This document shows positions 51,582 through 59,685 of a stretch of 64,000 nt of DNA, in pieces. Every line of letters starts with the position of its first letter. The stretch's first letter is position 1. The notes beneath the pieces are model-generated. The model was not told where the DNA came from. It saw only the letters and a list, made by a program, of their open reading frames with translations, and ran no database searches. The translations under genes were made by a program, and so were the position numbers. This DNA is from Haloferax sp. Q22 (lineage in GTDB: Archaea > Halobacteriota > Halobacteria > Halobacteriales > Haloferacaceae), in assembly GCF_001482285.1 (NCBI RefSeq), contig NZ_LOEP01000027.1, positions 220,351 through 284,350 on the forward strand, in the 5' to 3' direction.

Positions 51582-52526
51582 TCAGTCGTCGTTCGTCCGA
51601 AATTCGTCACTGTCGGCGTGGGCGCGGACCCACAACTGGCCGATTCGGGAGAGGCGCGTCCGGTAAGACTTCCCGCGTTCCTCCTGTTCGATGTAGCCCT
51701 TGCCGCCGGGGCCGAGGCGGTCGACGTTGTAGATGACCTTCGACCGGAAGGAGTCGGTGTACTCCTCGTTCATCTCGCGGGCGAGTGCCTCCGCGAGTTC
51801 GGAGACAGACCCGAACTCGCCGTGCTCGCCGAGTTTGAACAGGATGACCTCCTCGAACGGCTTGACGTTGGAGAAGGAGGCCACCGGGAGTTCGACGATG
51901 TGGCGGCCGTCAATCTGCTTCGCGCCGATGGTCGTGCCGCGCTCGTCGAACTCCGACAGCAGGTCGGAGGTGGCGTCGAGACGCTCGCGGATGCGGTCGG
52001 CGTCGATTTCGCCGGATTCGAGGAGGTCCTGCAGGAGCGCGCGCTCGGTTCGCAGCTCCTCGGCGAGTTCGGTTTCGAGGTACTTCTCGGGGGCCGTGTA
52101 GTAGGTGTGGATGCGCTCGCGGTCGGCCTGTCGCTCGACCATGATGGAGTGGGCGGCGGTGGCGAAGGCAAAGGAGACCGGCCGGGGCATCGCGCTCACG
52201 TTGACCCACACCTCGCCGGGTTCGTCGTCGTCGCCGCGGAGTTCGTCATCGGCGTCGAGTTCGGCGTTGATGAGGTCGTACGCCTGCTCGAACGCCGCGT
52301 CGTAGTCGTACACGTCGTCGACGATGACGCGCTCGGTCTCCGCGCCGAGGAGGTTCTCGAAGTCCTTGCCGAGTTTGCCCGAGAGGTTCCGCGAGTACTC
52401 GACGTTCGCCTCGCTCCCGACGGCCCCCTCGAGGAGGATGACGCGGTCCACGTCCAACTGATCGCGGATGAGCGGCGCGATGAGTCGGTCGTAGTCGAAC
52501 CCGACGGGAACGATGTGCGTCTGCAT
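51582..52526 (-). CDS. CARF-like/HTH transcriptional regulator (DUF6293, HFX_2341-like)
   Basis: A 314-residue protein. The N-terminal ~160 residues form a Rossmann-like domain: MQTHIVPVGFDYDRLIAPLI, then DRVILLEG, and VNVSAMPRPVSFAFA at 108-122, which aligns in position with the ligand loop of CARF domains. A helical linker leads to a winged-helix domain (about 225-305) with SVSELAEALAREMNEEY and GKGYIEQEERGKSYRTRLS. CARF domains bind cyclic oligonucleotides or nucleotides. No CRISPR locus is present in the window, so it may sense a different ligand. The ATG at 52526 is the preferred start. Transcription faces the DUF4242 gene. Confidence 0.78.
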   Translation of the reverse strand: MQTHIVPVGFDYDRLIAPLIRDQLDVDRVILLEGAVGSEANVEYSRNLSGKLGKDFENLLGAETERVIVDDVYDYDAAFEQAYDLINAELDADDELRGDDDEPGEVWVNVSAMPRPVSFAFATAAHSIMVERQADRERIHTYYTAPEKYLETELAEELRTERALLQDLLESGEIDADRIRERLDATSDLLSEFDERGTTIGAKQIDGRHIVELPVASFSNVKPFEEVILFKLGEHGEFGSVSELAEALAREMNEEYTDSFRSKVIYNVDRLGPGGKGYIEQEERGKSYRTRLSRIGQLWVRAHADSDEFRTNDD

Positions 52527-52577
52527 ACGTGGTACGTGGGAGGGGTTGGTTATGAAACCGACCAACTGACCCGACTA

Positions 52578-53702
52578 TCACATCCCGTCCCACACCGCAC
52601 GCCCCCAGCGCTCCCACACCACCCACGCCACCACGCCGCCGACGAACGCGACGCCCAGATTCACCGCGACACCGACGACGCCGATAGCGACCACGAGGGG
52701 GTAGCCGTCCGCGCGGGTCAGACTGGTCAGACTCGTCCGCGCCAGTTGCAGGCCGATAATCGCCAGGATGACGCCGAGCATGGCGACCGGGTAGGCGGCG
52801 ACCACGTTCGCGGCGAACAGGGCGACGAGGACGTAACCGACGCCGAGAATCACGTTCGCGCCGGCGGTCCGCGCGCCGAAGGCGTACTTGCCGGCGACGC
52901 CGCCGCTGCCGTGGCACATGGGAAACCCGCCGAAGGGGACCGCGAGGAGGTTCATCGCGCCCATGCTGGTGGCGAGTTCGTCGGCGGAGATGTCGCGGTC
53001 GAAGTAGTCCGCGAGCAGGACTGACGTGGCGAGCGCGGCGTTGCCGACGGTCATCGCCAACTGGGCGACCGCGGCCTCCGCGGCCGAGAGCGAGAGGTTG
53101 TCGAGCGAGAGCAGTCGGGCGTTGCCGACCGACGGGACGGTGAGCGACAGGTGTCCCACGTCGGCGAAGGCGACCGCGCCACCGACCGCGAGGACCGCGA
53201 GGGCGCTCACGTTCGAGCGTCTGGTGAGGAGGGCGACGGCGGCGACGGCGACCGCAAGACCGGCGAGCGGGAGGTCACCCGCGCCGAGTTCGAGCCCGGT
53301 CGAGAGGAGGACGAGCGCGACGCCGAACTGGACGCCGCGGACGACCGGCGCGCCGATATAGCGACTCACGCGACCGAGCGAGCGGGTGCGACCGATAGCG
53401 AGGAGGACGACGCCGAGGCCGAACCCGGCGAGGAGCGCCTCGCCGGTCGTGACCGTCTCGGCGAGGACGAGCGCGGCCAGTGCTTTCATCGGTTCGACCG
53501 ACAGCGGGGCCGCGTAGTACAGCCCCCAGACGACCTGAAACACGCCGAACCAGACGAGCACGACGGCCAGCGAGAGGTCGGTCAGGCGGGCGACGGCGAC
53601 GACGATCGGAAGAACCGTAACCGAATCTCCTACCGCGCCGGTGAACTCGTGCCACTCGAAGTCCACCGCGAGTTCGTCGCCGTACGGGAAGGAGACGCCC
53701 AT
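52578..53702 (-). CDS. MOT1-type molybdate/sulfate transporter
   Basis: A 374-residue, ten- to eleven-helix transporter. The diagnostic MOT1/SulP-like motif is FPMCHGSGGVAGKYAFGARTAG (about 265-286), preceded by MGAMNLLAVPFGG. The first conserved block is EFTGAVGDSVTVLPIVVAVA. It is a candidate for high-affinity molybdate or sulfate uptake; sequence cannot separate the two. It lies 51 bp upstream of the CARF-like regulator gene on the same strand, so the two may be co-transcribed. A 14-bp palindrome lies upstream. Confidence 0.87.
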   Translation of the reverse strand: MGVSFPYGDELAVDFEWHEFTGAVGDSVTVLPIVVAVARLTDLSLAVVLVWFGVFQVVWGLYYAAPLSVEPMKALAALVLAETVTTGEALLAGFGLGVVLLAIGRTRSLGRVSRYIGAPVVRGVQFGVALVLLSTGLELGAGDLPLAGLAVAVAAVALLTRRSNVSALAVLAVGGAVAFADVGHLSLTVPSVGNARLLSLDNLSLSAAEAAVAQLAMTVGNAALATSVLLADYFDRDISADELATSMGAMNLLAVPFGGFPMCHGSGGVAGKYAFGARTAGANVILGVGYVLVALFAANVVAAYPVAMLGVILAIIGLQLARTSLTSLTRADGYPLVVAIGVVGVAVNLGVAFVGGVVAWVVWERWGRAVWDGM

Positions 53703-53775
53703 TTGGATGGTGATTCCGCGTCGACGGGGAAATGTATTTGCGTAATCGGGAACCGGAACGATGGTAGTCTTGAGA

Positions 53776-53789
53776 AACCTAATTAGGTT
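53776..53789 (-). promoter_or_regulatory. Perfect palindrome upstream of the MOT1 transporter
   Basis: AACCTAATTAGGTT is identical on both strands. It is 74-87 bp before the transporter start and 40-50 bp upstream of a TATA-like CAAATACATT (about 53731-53740). Such a position fits an activator or repressor site for a molybdate- or sulfate-responsive regulator; the CARF-like regulator downstream is a candidate. Confidence 0.45.
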
Positions 53790-53816
53790 ACGTGCGGCCG
53801 CGGGCGAACCCCACGG

Positions 53817-54200
53817 TCACTCGAACGTCGAGAGATCGAAATGGACGCCGCCGCGGAGGTAATCGACGCCCATGAACAGCATCACGGGGGCGAGCAGGAG
53901 CGCGAACAGGCCGCCGAAGAGGGCGTCGCCGTGGGCGTCGAGGACAGACGAGAGGCCGTTCACGAGTATGGCCAACCCGAAGCAGACGTAGCCCGCGCCC
54001 GCGACGACGTGCCACCGGAGCGTCGTCGACCCGAGCGCGACCGACTCGCGGACACCCGCGACGACCAACAGCACGCCGGCGGCGATAAACAGCGCGAACC
54101 GGGCGAACGAAAGTGGGTGAGCGAACGCACCGAGAAACGCGAGGCCGCCCGCGATGAGCAGGTCGAACACCCCGATGACGGAGAGAAATCGACGGTCCAT
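53817..54200 (-). CDS. Four-helix membrane protein of unknown function
   Basis: A 127-residue protein with four membrane helices (about 6-25, 30-48, 67-85 and 92-112). It ends in a short polar tail (GVHFDLSTFE). Glycine- and alanine-rich helices resemble small haloarchaeal membrane proteins, and no family is recognised. It precedes the MOT1 gene on the same strand, 114 bp upstream; the operator-like palindrome sits in the gap. The 54201-54290 gap contains no gene. Confidence 0.68.
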   Translation of the reverse strand: MDRRFLSVIGVFDLLIAGGLAFLGAFAHPLSFARFALFIAAGVLLVVAGVRESVALGSTTLRWHVVAGAGYVCFGLAILVNGLSSVLDAHGDALFGGLFALLLAPVMLFMGVDYLRGGVHFDLSTFE

Positions 54201-54290
54201 GTGCGCCGGTCTCGGTGCAGACGTGAAAAACCACCTACATCTTCGCGGGCGACGATGGCGACCGGCGACGGCCGACAGTCAGCAGACCGC

Positions 54291-54875
54291 TCACCGCGTC
54301 ATCGACAGGTCGGCCGCGGAAACGACGGTTGCGAACTCCCGGTTCAGGTGCGCCAGCGCGGTGCGGTGCATCTCGTCGGCCGAAAAGCGCTCGCCGTCGT
54401 GGCCCTCGCGGTCGAACGTCGCGGTCGCGTCCGCCGGGAGGTACACCTCGAAGCCGAGGTTCTCGGCCATCCGGGTGGTCGTCGAGACGCAGTGATCGGT
54501 CGTGAGGCCGCAGACGACGAGCGTCGCGTGGTCGCGCTCGCGGAGCCACGCTTCGAGGTCGGTCCCGATGAAGCCGCTGTTGACGCGCTTCGTGAACACC
54601 GGTTCGCCGTCGGCGGGTTCGGCCTCGGGCTTCCACGCGAAGCCCTCGCCGTCGCTCCGGAGCGGCGAGTCGGGTTCGGTGGAGTCGTGGCGGACGTGGA
54701 CGACCGGACGGGCGGCCGCGCGCCACGCCGCGAGCAGGTCGGCGACGCGCGCTTCCATCTCGGGGTTGTTGCGGTCGCCCCACGCCGGGTCGTCGAAGCC
54801 GACCTGCATGTCGATACAGACGAGGACGGCGTCGTCGGGGAGGTCAGCGGCGGCCGGGAGGTCGGCGGCGGTCAT
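54291..54875 (-). CDS. Isochorismatase-fold cysteine hydrolase
   Basis: A 194-residue enzyme of the isochorismatase/nicotinamidase/N-carbamoyl hydrolase superfamily. The catalytic triad is Asp22 in [11 protein letters not shown], Lys96 in [10 protein letters not shown] and Cys129 in [12 protein letters not shown], with the cis-peptide region visible. The cysteine means that it is an amidohydrolase (carbamoyl or nicotinamide-like), not isochorismatase. It lies 28 bp downstream of the YqcI/YcgG-type gene on the same strand, indicating a two-gene operon. The substrate is unknown. Confidence 0.89.
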   Translation of the reverse strand: MTAADLPAAADLPDDAVLVCIDMQVGFDDPAWGDRNNPEMEARVADLLAAWRAAARPVVHVRHDSTEPDSPLRSDGEGFAWKPEAEPADGEPVFTKRVNSGFIGTDLEAWLRERDHATLVVCGLTTDHCVSTTTRMAENLGFEVYLPADATATFDREGHDGERFSADEMHRTALAHLNREFATVVSAADLSMTR

Positions 54876-54903
54876 CGGCCGGCCCTCGAAATGGTCCTCG
54901 TCA

Positions 54904-55701
54904 TCAGTCGTCCGCCGGAGTCATCGGCACCTTCGGATGCTCGCGCGTGATGCGAATCGGACACTCGTCGGGCGCTTGGGACTCGTCGGACGAGAACATG
55001 TACTGCGGCCACTCGCGGTCGCCTTCGACGCCCCAGTCGCCGAGGTCGGCGTGCGGGCAGACGCCGTCGTACTCCTCGATGCGGTTCTGAATGACCTCGC
55101 GGGCCTTCTGGCCGGCCTCGGTGTCGGCGGTGATGCCGTCGAACAGCGCGCGCGGCTGGAAGGTGATTTCGAGGCCCCACGGACAGTAGCGGCTGACGCG
55201 CTCGTCGTAGAACGGCGCGCGGGTCGTCGGGAACATCGGTTCGCCGCCGAAGGAGAACTCCCACTTCGGGTCGTCAGGGTCGGTCGGGATGTCCGCCGGC
55301 CACGGCTCGGGGTCGTTGACGTGGAGGAACTGGAGGACGTGCCAGAGGTGTTCGTGGTAGTCGGCCTCGGCGAGGTCCTCCGCCGGCGGCTTGAAGAACG
55401 CGACGAGCGAGCACGCCTCGGAGTAATCCGGGTAGACGTCGAGATATTCGAGGAGCGTGTCGCGGAGCGCCAACAGCGCGTCCTTGTCGGTCATCGAGTC
55501 GACGAAGGTGTAGAGGGCGTCGCCGTTTCGCTCGGACTCGATGCCGAAGTAACACGGGAACGGCGCGCCGTCGCGGTCGCCGAGCATCGTCTCGCGGAAC
55601 GTCTCGTAGTGCTTTCTCGCCCAGTCGGGGAGGTCGCCGTCGTCGAGGCGGCGGCGGAGCACGTCCTGCTCCATGAGCACTTGGTGACCCGACTCGTTCA
55701 T
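54904..55701 (-). CDS. YqcI/YcgG family protein (GntA-like, heme-type N-hydroxylase fold)
   Basis: A 265-residue protein matching the YqcI/YcgG family. Conserved segments include [37 protein letters not shown] and [37 protein letters not shown] and [22 protein letters not shown] complete it. A cyanobacterial member, GntA, is a heme-dependent guanidine N-hydroxylase, so redox chemistry on a guanidine or amine substrate is possible. The adjacent isochorismatase-fold hydrolase (28 bp away) suggests a small pathway. The ATG at 55701 ([11 protein letters not shown]) is preferred over TTG 55710. Confidence 0.8.
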   Translation of the reverse strand: MNESGHQVLMEQDVLRRRLDDGDLPDWARKHYETFRETMLGDRDGAPFPCYFGIESERNGDALYTFVDSMTDKDALLALRDTLLEYLDVYPDYSEACSLVAFFKPPAEDLAEADYHEHLWHVLQFLHVNDPEPWPADIPTDPDDPKWEFSFGGEPMFPTTRAPFYDERVSRYCPWGLEITFQPRALFDGITADTEAGQKAREVIQNRIEEYDGVCPHADLGDWGVEGDREWPQYMFSSDESQAPDECPIRITREHPKVPMTPADD

Positions 55702-55816
55702 GCGCGTCAATTGGAGTCCGCGGCTTTGAGGGTTCGGGTTCGAGGGGCGAACACGCCCCTCGAAACGACGGGTAACGGTCTTGTCGCCATTCGCGAAGCG
55801 GCCGTCGTCCCCGCCC

Positions 55817-56326
55817 TCAGAGTGGGCGGTCGAGTTTCAGGTACCGCGTCTCGTACCCCATCGACTCGTAACACGACCGGGCGGCGTCGTTATCGGCGTG
55901 GACGCTCAGCGCGGTCCGCTCGCACCCGCGGTCGCGGCCCCACTCGTGGGCCCGTTCGAGGAGTTCCGTGCCGACGCCCTCACCCCGCGCCGCGGGTGCG
56001 ACGTAGAGGTCTTTCACCTTGGCGACCGACCCGCGAGCGAACACCGGCGGCGACTCGGAGTCGACGACCGTGACGTAGCCGGCAAGCGAGCCCTCGTCGG
56101 GGTTCGGCCCCGAGGCCGACTCCTCCGCGGCCGCGACGGCGACGAACGTCCGGGTGTCCTCCGCGTCCACCTGCTCGGTCCGGTAGTCGAGCGCCTCGGC
56201 CCGCACGTCCGCGTCCTCGGCCAGCGCGTCGTAGTCGTCGATGTCGCCCATCTCCTCGGCGAACGGGAACCACAGGTCGTCAACCAGCGCGTCCACCTCG
56301 TCGGCCCGAAGCGGTCGAATCTGCAT
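55817..56326 (-). CDS. GNAT-family N-acetyltransferase
   Basis: A 169-residue single-domain acetyltransferase. The acetyl-CoA loop is VAPAARGEGVGTELLERAHEWG, followed by TALSVHADNDAARSCYESMGYETRY, the GNAT motif B. It starts MQIRPLRADEVDALVDDLWF, the normal GNAT N-terminus. The substrate is unknown. It is unlinked in strand and spacing to neighbours apart from the YqcI/YcgG gene 115 bp downstream. Confidence 0.9.
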   Translation of the reverse strand: MQIRPLRADEVDALVDDLWFPFAEEMGDIDDYDALAEDADVRAEALDYRTEQVDAEDTRTFVAVAAAEESASGPNPDEGSLAGYVTVVDSESPPVFARGSVAKVKDLYVAPAARGEGVGTELLERAHEWGRDRGCERTALSVHADNDAARSCYESMGYETRYLKLDRPL

Positions 56327-56434
56327 GAGTCACCGACGACTCACGGCGGTGTCAAAAGAGTAACTATATTGAGCGGTCGGCGCGGTTCGTCGTGCCGACC
56401 CCACTCGGCCCGGGGCGCGACCGCTGCGAGCGCC

Positions 56435-56719
56435 TCACTCGATTTCGAGGCCGCCGGCGTCGGCTCCGTCGTCCGCGCCCTCGTCCCACTCCAGTTCGAA
56501 CTCGATGCTCAGTTCGTAGGGACCGCCAGCGGGGCCCTCGCGTTCCGCTTTCACCTCGAACGTCGGCGACGCGGGCGGCTCCATCGTGACCGTCTGGTCG
56601 CCGGACTTCAGCGTAATCGGTTCGCCCGCGTCGAGCTTGTCGGCGACGGTTCGGAGATACGACGCGATTTCCGCTCGCGCCTGTCGGTTCTCGGATTTGA
56701 AGAGCACTTCTTCGGGCAT
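56435..56719 (-). CDS. Amphi-Trp domain protein
   Basis: A 94-residue protein of the haloarchaeal amphi-Trp family. MPEEVLFKSENRQARAEIASYLRTVADKLDAGEPITLKSGDQTVTMEPPASPTFEVKAERE is the characteristic helix-hairpin-strand block; only its general shape is stated here. The acidic tail ends GGLEIE. The role is unknown; the fold suggests protein or nucleic-acid binding. The ATG at 56719 is preceded by the TATA-like CTTAACCC about 28 bp upstream. It lies 77 bp after the SSF symporter gene stop, in the same orientation. Confidence 0.82.
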   Translation of the reverse strand: MPEEVLFKSENRQARAEIASYLRTVADKLDAGEPITLKSGDQTVTMEPPASPTFEVKAEREGPAGGPYELSIEFELEWDEGADDGADAGGLEIE

Positions 56720-56796
56720 GGACTGTAGGTTACACCTGCAGGGGGTTAAGCTTCGTTGCGGTGACGAAAACCGACGGGAGAGACAGCGCCGACGGT

Positions 56797-58296
56797 TCAG
56801 TCGGCCCGGAGGCCGTCGGTGAAGCGGGACTGGTTCTCCTCGGGCGCGGCAGCGGTCATCGCGGAGACGCCGACGGTCAGGACCGCGGACAGCGCCATTC
56901 CCCAGAGGGCGTAGTCCCACGTGAGGTAGGTCGCGCCGAACAGCGTCATCGACCCGACTTCGATTGCCGGAACGAACACGTGTGCGAGGTAGAACGCCTG
57001 CGAGCCGAGGATGCCGGCGAACATGCCCGTCCGGGTCGTCTTTGTCCAGTAGAGCGCGACGATGACTGGCAGCGCCATCTGGGCGAACCCGCCGAAGGCG
57101 GTGTCGCCGACCGAGACGAGCGTGCCGGGGCGGAACAGGCTGGCGACGAAGGTGAGCGTGGCGAACAGGGCGACGCCGATACGGGCCAGCCACGCCTCGC
57201 GGGCCTCGCTCGCGTCGGGGTTGACGAACGGCCGGTAGAGGTCGCGGGTGAAGTACGACGACCCCGAGAGGAGCATCGAGTCCGACGACGACATCATCGC
57301 GGCCATCGCGCCGGCGATGACGAGCGCGGCGAACCACACCGGCGTGTACTCGTTGAGGAGGACGGGAAGGACGTTCGCGCCCTCGGGCACGGAGATACCG
57401 AGGCCGGCGGCCCACGTGCCGAGGATGAACGCGGGCACGAACAGCAGGACGACGAGGACGGGCCACAGGGCGAACGAGCGCTTGAGGACCGCGCCCGACT
57501 TGGCGACGAAGAAGCGCTGGTTTATCTGCGGGAACATCGCCACGCCGAAGGCGATGGTGACGGCCGACGAGATGATGAACTGCGGCGAGTAGAGGCCGCC
57601 GCCGAGGGCGAGGAATTCGGGTTTGTTGGTCGCGAGGGCGTTCGACAGCGCCGTGGGGCCGCCGGCCGCGGTGGCGACCCAGCCGACCGCGAGCCAGACG
57701 ACGCCGAGCATGAACAGCCCCTGGAGGGTGTCAGTCCACGCGACGCCCCGGAGGCCCGCGATGACGACGTAGGCAATCATGAACACCGTGATGCCAGCCG
57801 CGCCGGCCCAGTACGGGACGATTCCGTTCGTCAGGCCGACGATGGCCTCGCCCGCGCCCATCTGCTGGAGCATCACGTACGGGAACAGCCAAAACAGGCT
57901 GATACCAGCGACGACGGCGCGCAGGCGGGTCGAACCGAAGCGGTCGCCGAGCATCTCGCCGAGGGTGACGTAGCCGTGGGCGCGGCCGACGAGCCACTGC
58001 TTGTAGCCGACGACGTACCAGAGGATGGCGAACAACACGCCGTCCATGACGCCCATCACGAGAATCCACTCGGGGCCGGCACGGTAGGCGAGGTCGGGGC
58101 CGCCGAAGAACGTGAAGGCAGAGAGCAGCGTCGCGAAGGTCGTAAACAGGAGAACGACGGTCCCGATGGAGCGACCGGCGAGGTAGTAGTCCTCGGCGTC
58201 GCGGCTGGTCAGGCGGTAGGCGAGGAGGCCGACCGCGAGCGCGACCACGAGGTACGCGCCGACGACGCCGAGTTGGATGCCGAGCGCCGAGACCAT
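56797..58296 (-). CDS. Sodium:solute symporter (SSF family)
   Basis: A 499-residue thirteen-helix symporter. The family's N-terminal LAGRSIGTVVLLFTTFATLLSAFTFFG and AGPEWILVMGVMDGVLFAI lie in helices 2-3. The second signature, AGAMAAMMSSSDSMLLSGSSYFTRDLY, holds the sodium-site serines. It probably imports a small organic solute with Na+. Its ATG overlaps the stop of the DUF3311 gene by one base (TGATG), so the two are translationally coupled. The longer open frame upstream is not coding. Confidence 0.92.
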   Translation of the reverse strand: MVSALGIQLGVVGAYLVVALAVGLLAYRLTSRDAEDYYLAGRSIGTVVLLFTTFATLLSAFTFFGGPDLAYRAGPEWILVMGVMDGVLFAILWYVVGYKQWLVGRAHGYVTLGEMLGDRFGSTRLRAVVAGISLFWLFPYVMLQQMGAGEAIVGLTNGIVPYWAGAAGITVFMIAYVVIAGLRGVAWTDTLQGLFMLGVVWLAVGWVATAAGGPTALSNALATNKPEFLALGGGLYSPQFIISSAVTIAFGVAMFPQINQRFFVAKSGAVLKRSFALWPVLVVLLFVPAFILGTWAAGLGISVPEGANVLPVLLNEYTPVWFAALVIAGAMAAMMSSSDSMLLSGSSYFTRDLYRPFVNPDASEAREAWLARIGVALFATLTFVASLFRPGTLVSVGDTAFGGFAQMALPVIVALYWTKTTRTGMFAGILGSQAFYLAHVFVPAIEVGSMTLFGATYLTWDYALWGMALSAVLTVGVSAMTAAAPEENQSRFTDGLRAD

Positions 58297-58511
58297 CAGC
58301 GACCCTCCCCGACGATACCGCGGTCCCACGCCGTCCGGGTGAACAGGTGGAAGACGACTGCGGTCAGCCCCATCCAGCCGATGTGCCACCAGAGCCACAG
58401 CGGCAAGCCGGCGAAGACCCTGCTGTCGCCCCAGAGGAACCACGGAACGGCGAACGTCACGAGGATTGCGAAGACGGCAACCCAGCGGTAGTCGATGCGC
58501 ACTCGCGTCAT
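58296..58511 (-). CDS. DUF3311 small membrane subunit of the SSF symporter
   Basis: A 71-residue protein with two helices (about 9-28 and 38-58), matching the DUF3311 family: MTRVRIDYRWVAVFAILVTFAVPWFLWG, then LPLWLWWHIGWMGLTAVVFH. In many prokaryotes DUF3311 genes precede SSF symporters and are thought to encode a partner subunit. Here its stop overlaps the symporter start. A TATA-like GATTTACG lies about 30 bp upstream of its ATG. Confidence 0.87.
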   Translation of the reverse strand: MTRVRIDYRWVAVFAILVTFAVPWFLWGDSRVFAGLPLWLWWHIGWMGLTAVVFHLFTRTAWDRGIVGEGR

Positions 58512-58574
58512 TCGTAGGAATGATAATCGACAACGAGGCGTAAATCTTACTCTATCGACCTACGTTGCCCCTCA

Positions 58575-58595
58575 TTGAAGAACTATTTTCTTCAA
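58575..58595. promoter_or_regulatory. Inverted repeat between divergent symporter and isomerase genes
   Basis: TTGAAGAA and TTCTTCAA are perfect 8-bp arms around CTATT. The repeat lies 64-84 bp upstream of the DUF3311-SSF operon and about 130 bp upstream of the divergent sugar isomerase gene. As it lies between divergent starts it cannot be a terminator, so it is a likely operator. Confidence 0.45.
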
Positions 58596-58722
58596 CAGGT
58601 GCGGTCGAACGACAGGAACCACCCACGGACGCGCACACGGCAGCGCCGACGCGGAAGGTGGGTCGTCCGCGGGTGAATCGACCGCCGGAACAGTTTCCAG
58701 CGGCGCGTGCGACCGTGGAGAC

Positions 58723-59472
58723 ATGGACTTCGGTATTCAGCTCTACTCGCTTCGCGACCTCGACGAACCGACGTCGGCGCTCGTCCGCCGCGCCGCGGAC
58801 GCCGGCTTCGACGGCGTGGAGTTCGCGGGCGTCGACGACGCGCCGGCGGTCCGCGCGGCCCTCGACGAGACCGGGGTCGGTGCGCCCGCGGCCCACGTCC
58901 CCATCGAGGACCTCGAAGCCGACCTCGACGCGGTCTGCGAGCGATACGGCGCGCTCGGCGTCGAGACGCTCGTGGTGCCGTATCTGCCGCCCGAGGCGTT
59001 CGCCGACGCCGACGCGGTAGACGAGACCGCACACCGACTGGACGACCTGACCGCGAAGTGCGACGACCGGGGCGTCAGACTGCTCTACCACAACCACGAC
59101 CACGAGTTCGTCACGGTCGAAGGCGAACCCGCGCTCGACCGGTTGGCCGAGGAGTCCGGCGTTGGTTTCGAACTCGACCTCGCGTGGGTTCTCGCCGCCG
59201 GCTACGACCCCGTCGCGTACCTCGACCGCTACGCCGATCGGACCCCGGTCGTCCACCTGAAGGACGTCGTCTGCGACGCCGACGCGGAGCGCGGCGGCCG
59301 ACCCGTGTCGCTCGGCGAGGGAGAACTCGACATCGACCGCTGTCTCGCGGCCGCCCGCGACGGGTTCGTCGAATGGGCCGTCGCCGAACACGACTTCCCC
59401 GAGGACCCGGCGGCGTTCTGCCGGGACGCCGGCGAGTTCGTCTCGGTGCACCGAACCGACGAGGGGGCGTGA
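58723..59472 (+). CDS. Sugar phosphate isomerase/epimerase (xylose-isomerase-like TIM barrel)
   Basis: A 249-residue AP-endonuclease-2-type barrel. It starts MDFGIQLYSLRDLDEPTSALVRRAADAGFDGVEFAG, the typical first strands. Metal ligands are suggested by LLYHNHDHEFV (His and Glu), by FELDLAWVLAAGYDP (Asp) and by the Glu of WAVAEHDFPEDP. Such enzymes isomerise sugars or inositols. The divergent SSF symporter may import its substrate. An operator-like inverted repeat lies between them. Confidence 0.88.
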   Translation: MDFGIQLYSLRDLDEPTSALVRRAADAGFDGVEFAGVDDAPAVRAALDETGVGAPAAHVPIEDLEADLDAVCERYGALGVETLVVPYLPPEAFADADAVDETAHRLDDLTAKCDDRGVRLLYHNHDHEFVTVEGEPALDRLAEESGVGFELDLAWVLAAGYDPVAYLDRYADRTPVVHLKDVVCDADAERGGRPVSLGEGELDIDRCLAAARDGFVEWAVAEHDFPEDPAAFCRDAGEFVSVHRTDEGA

Positions 59473-59604
59473 CAAATTACACGGTCGGACAAAACGGCGG
59501 GAGAGCGACGATTCGTCGGCGTTTCGCGGGACACGGAGTCGGAGTCGAACGGTCCGCGAGCGTTCGAATCGTCGGCCACGATAGATATTTCCCTCGGGCG
59601 CAAC

Positions 59605-59612
59605 TTATATAA
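59605..59612 (+). promoter_or_regulatory. TATA box of dnaG
   Basis: TTATATAA is centred near 59608. The expected transcription start is about 59634, where an ATG occurs that is out of frame with dnaG. The dnaG start itself is a further 52 nt downstream, with a GGGGTGA possible ribosome-binding site at 59671-59677. Confidence 0.6.
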
Positions 59613-59685
59613 TGACGTTCGTGGGTCCGGCCCATGACAGCATCACAATCATCACATCACCACCCCCAACGGGGTGACTTCACCA

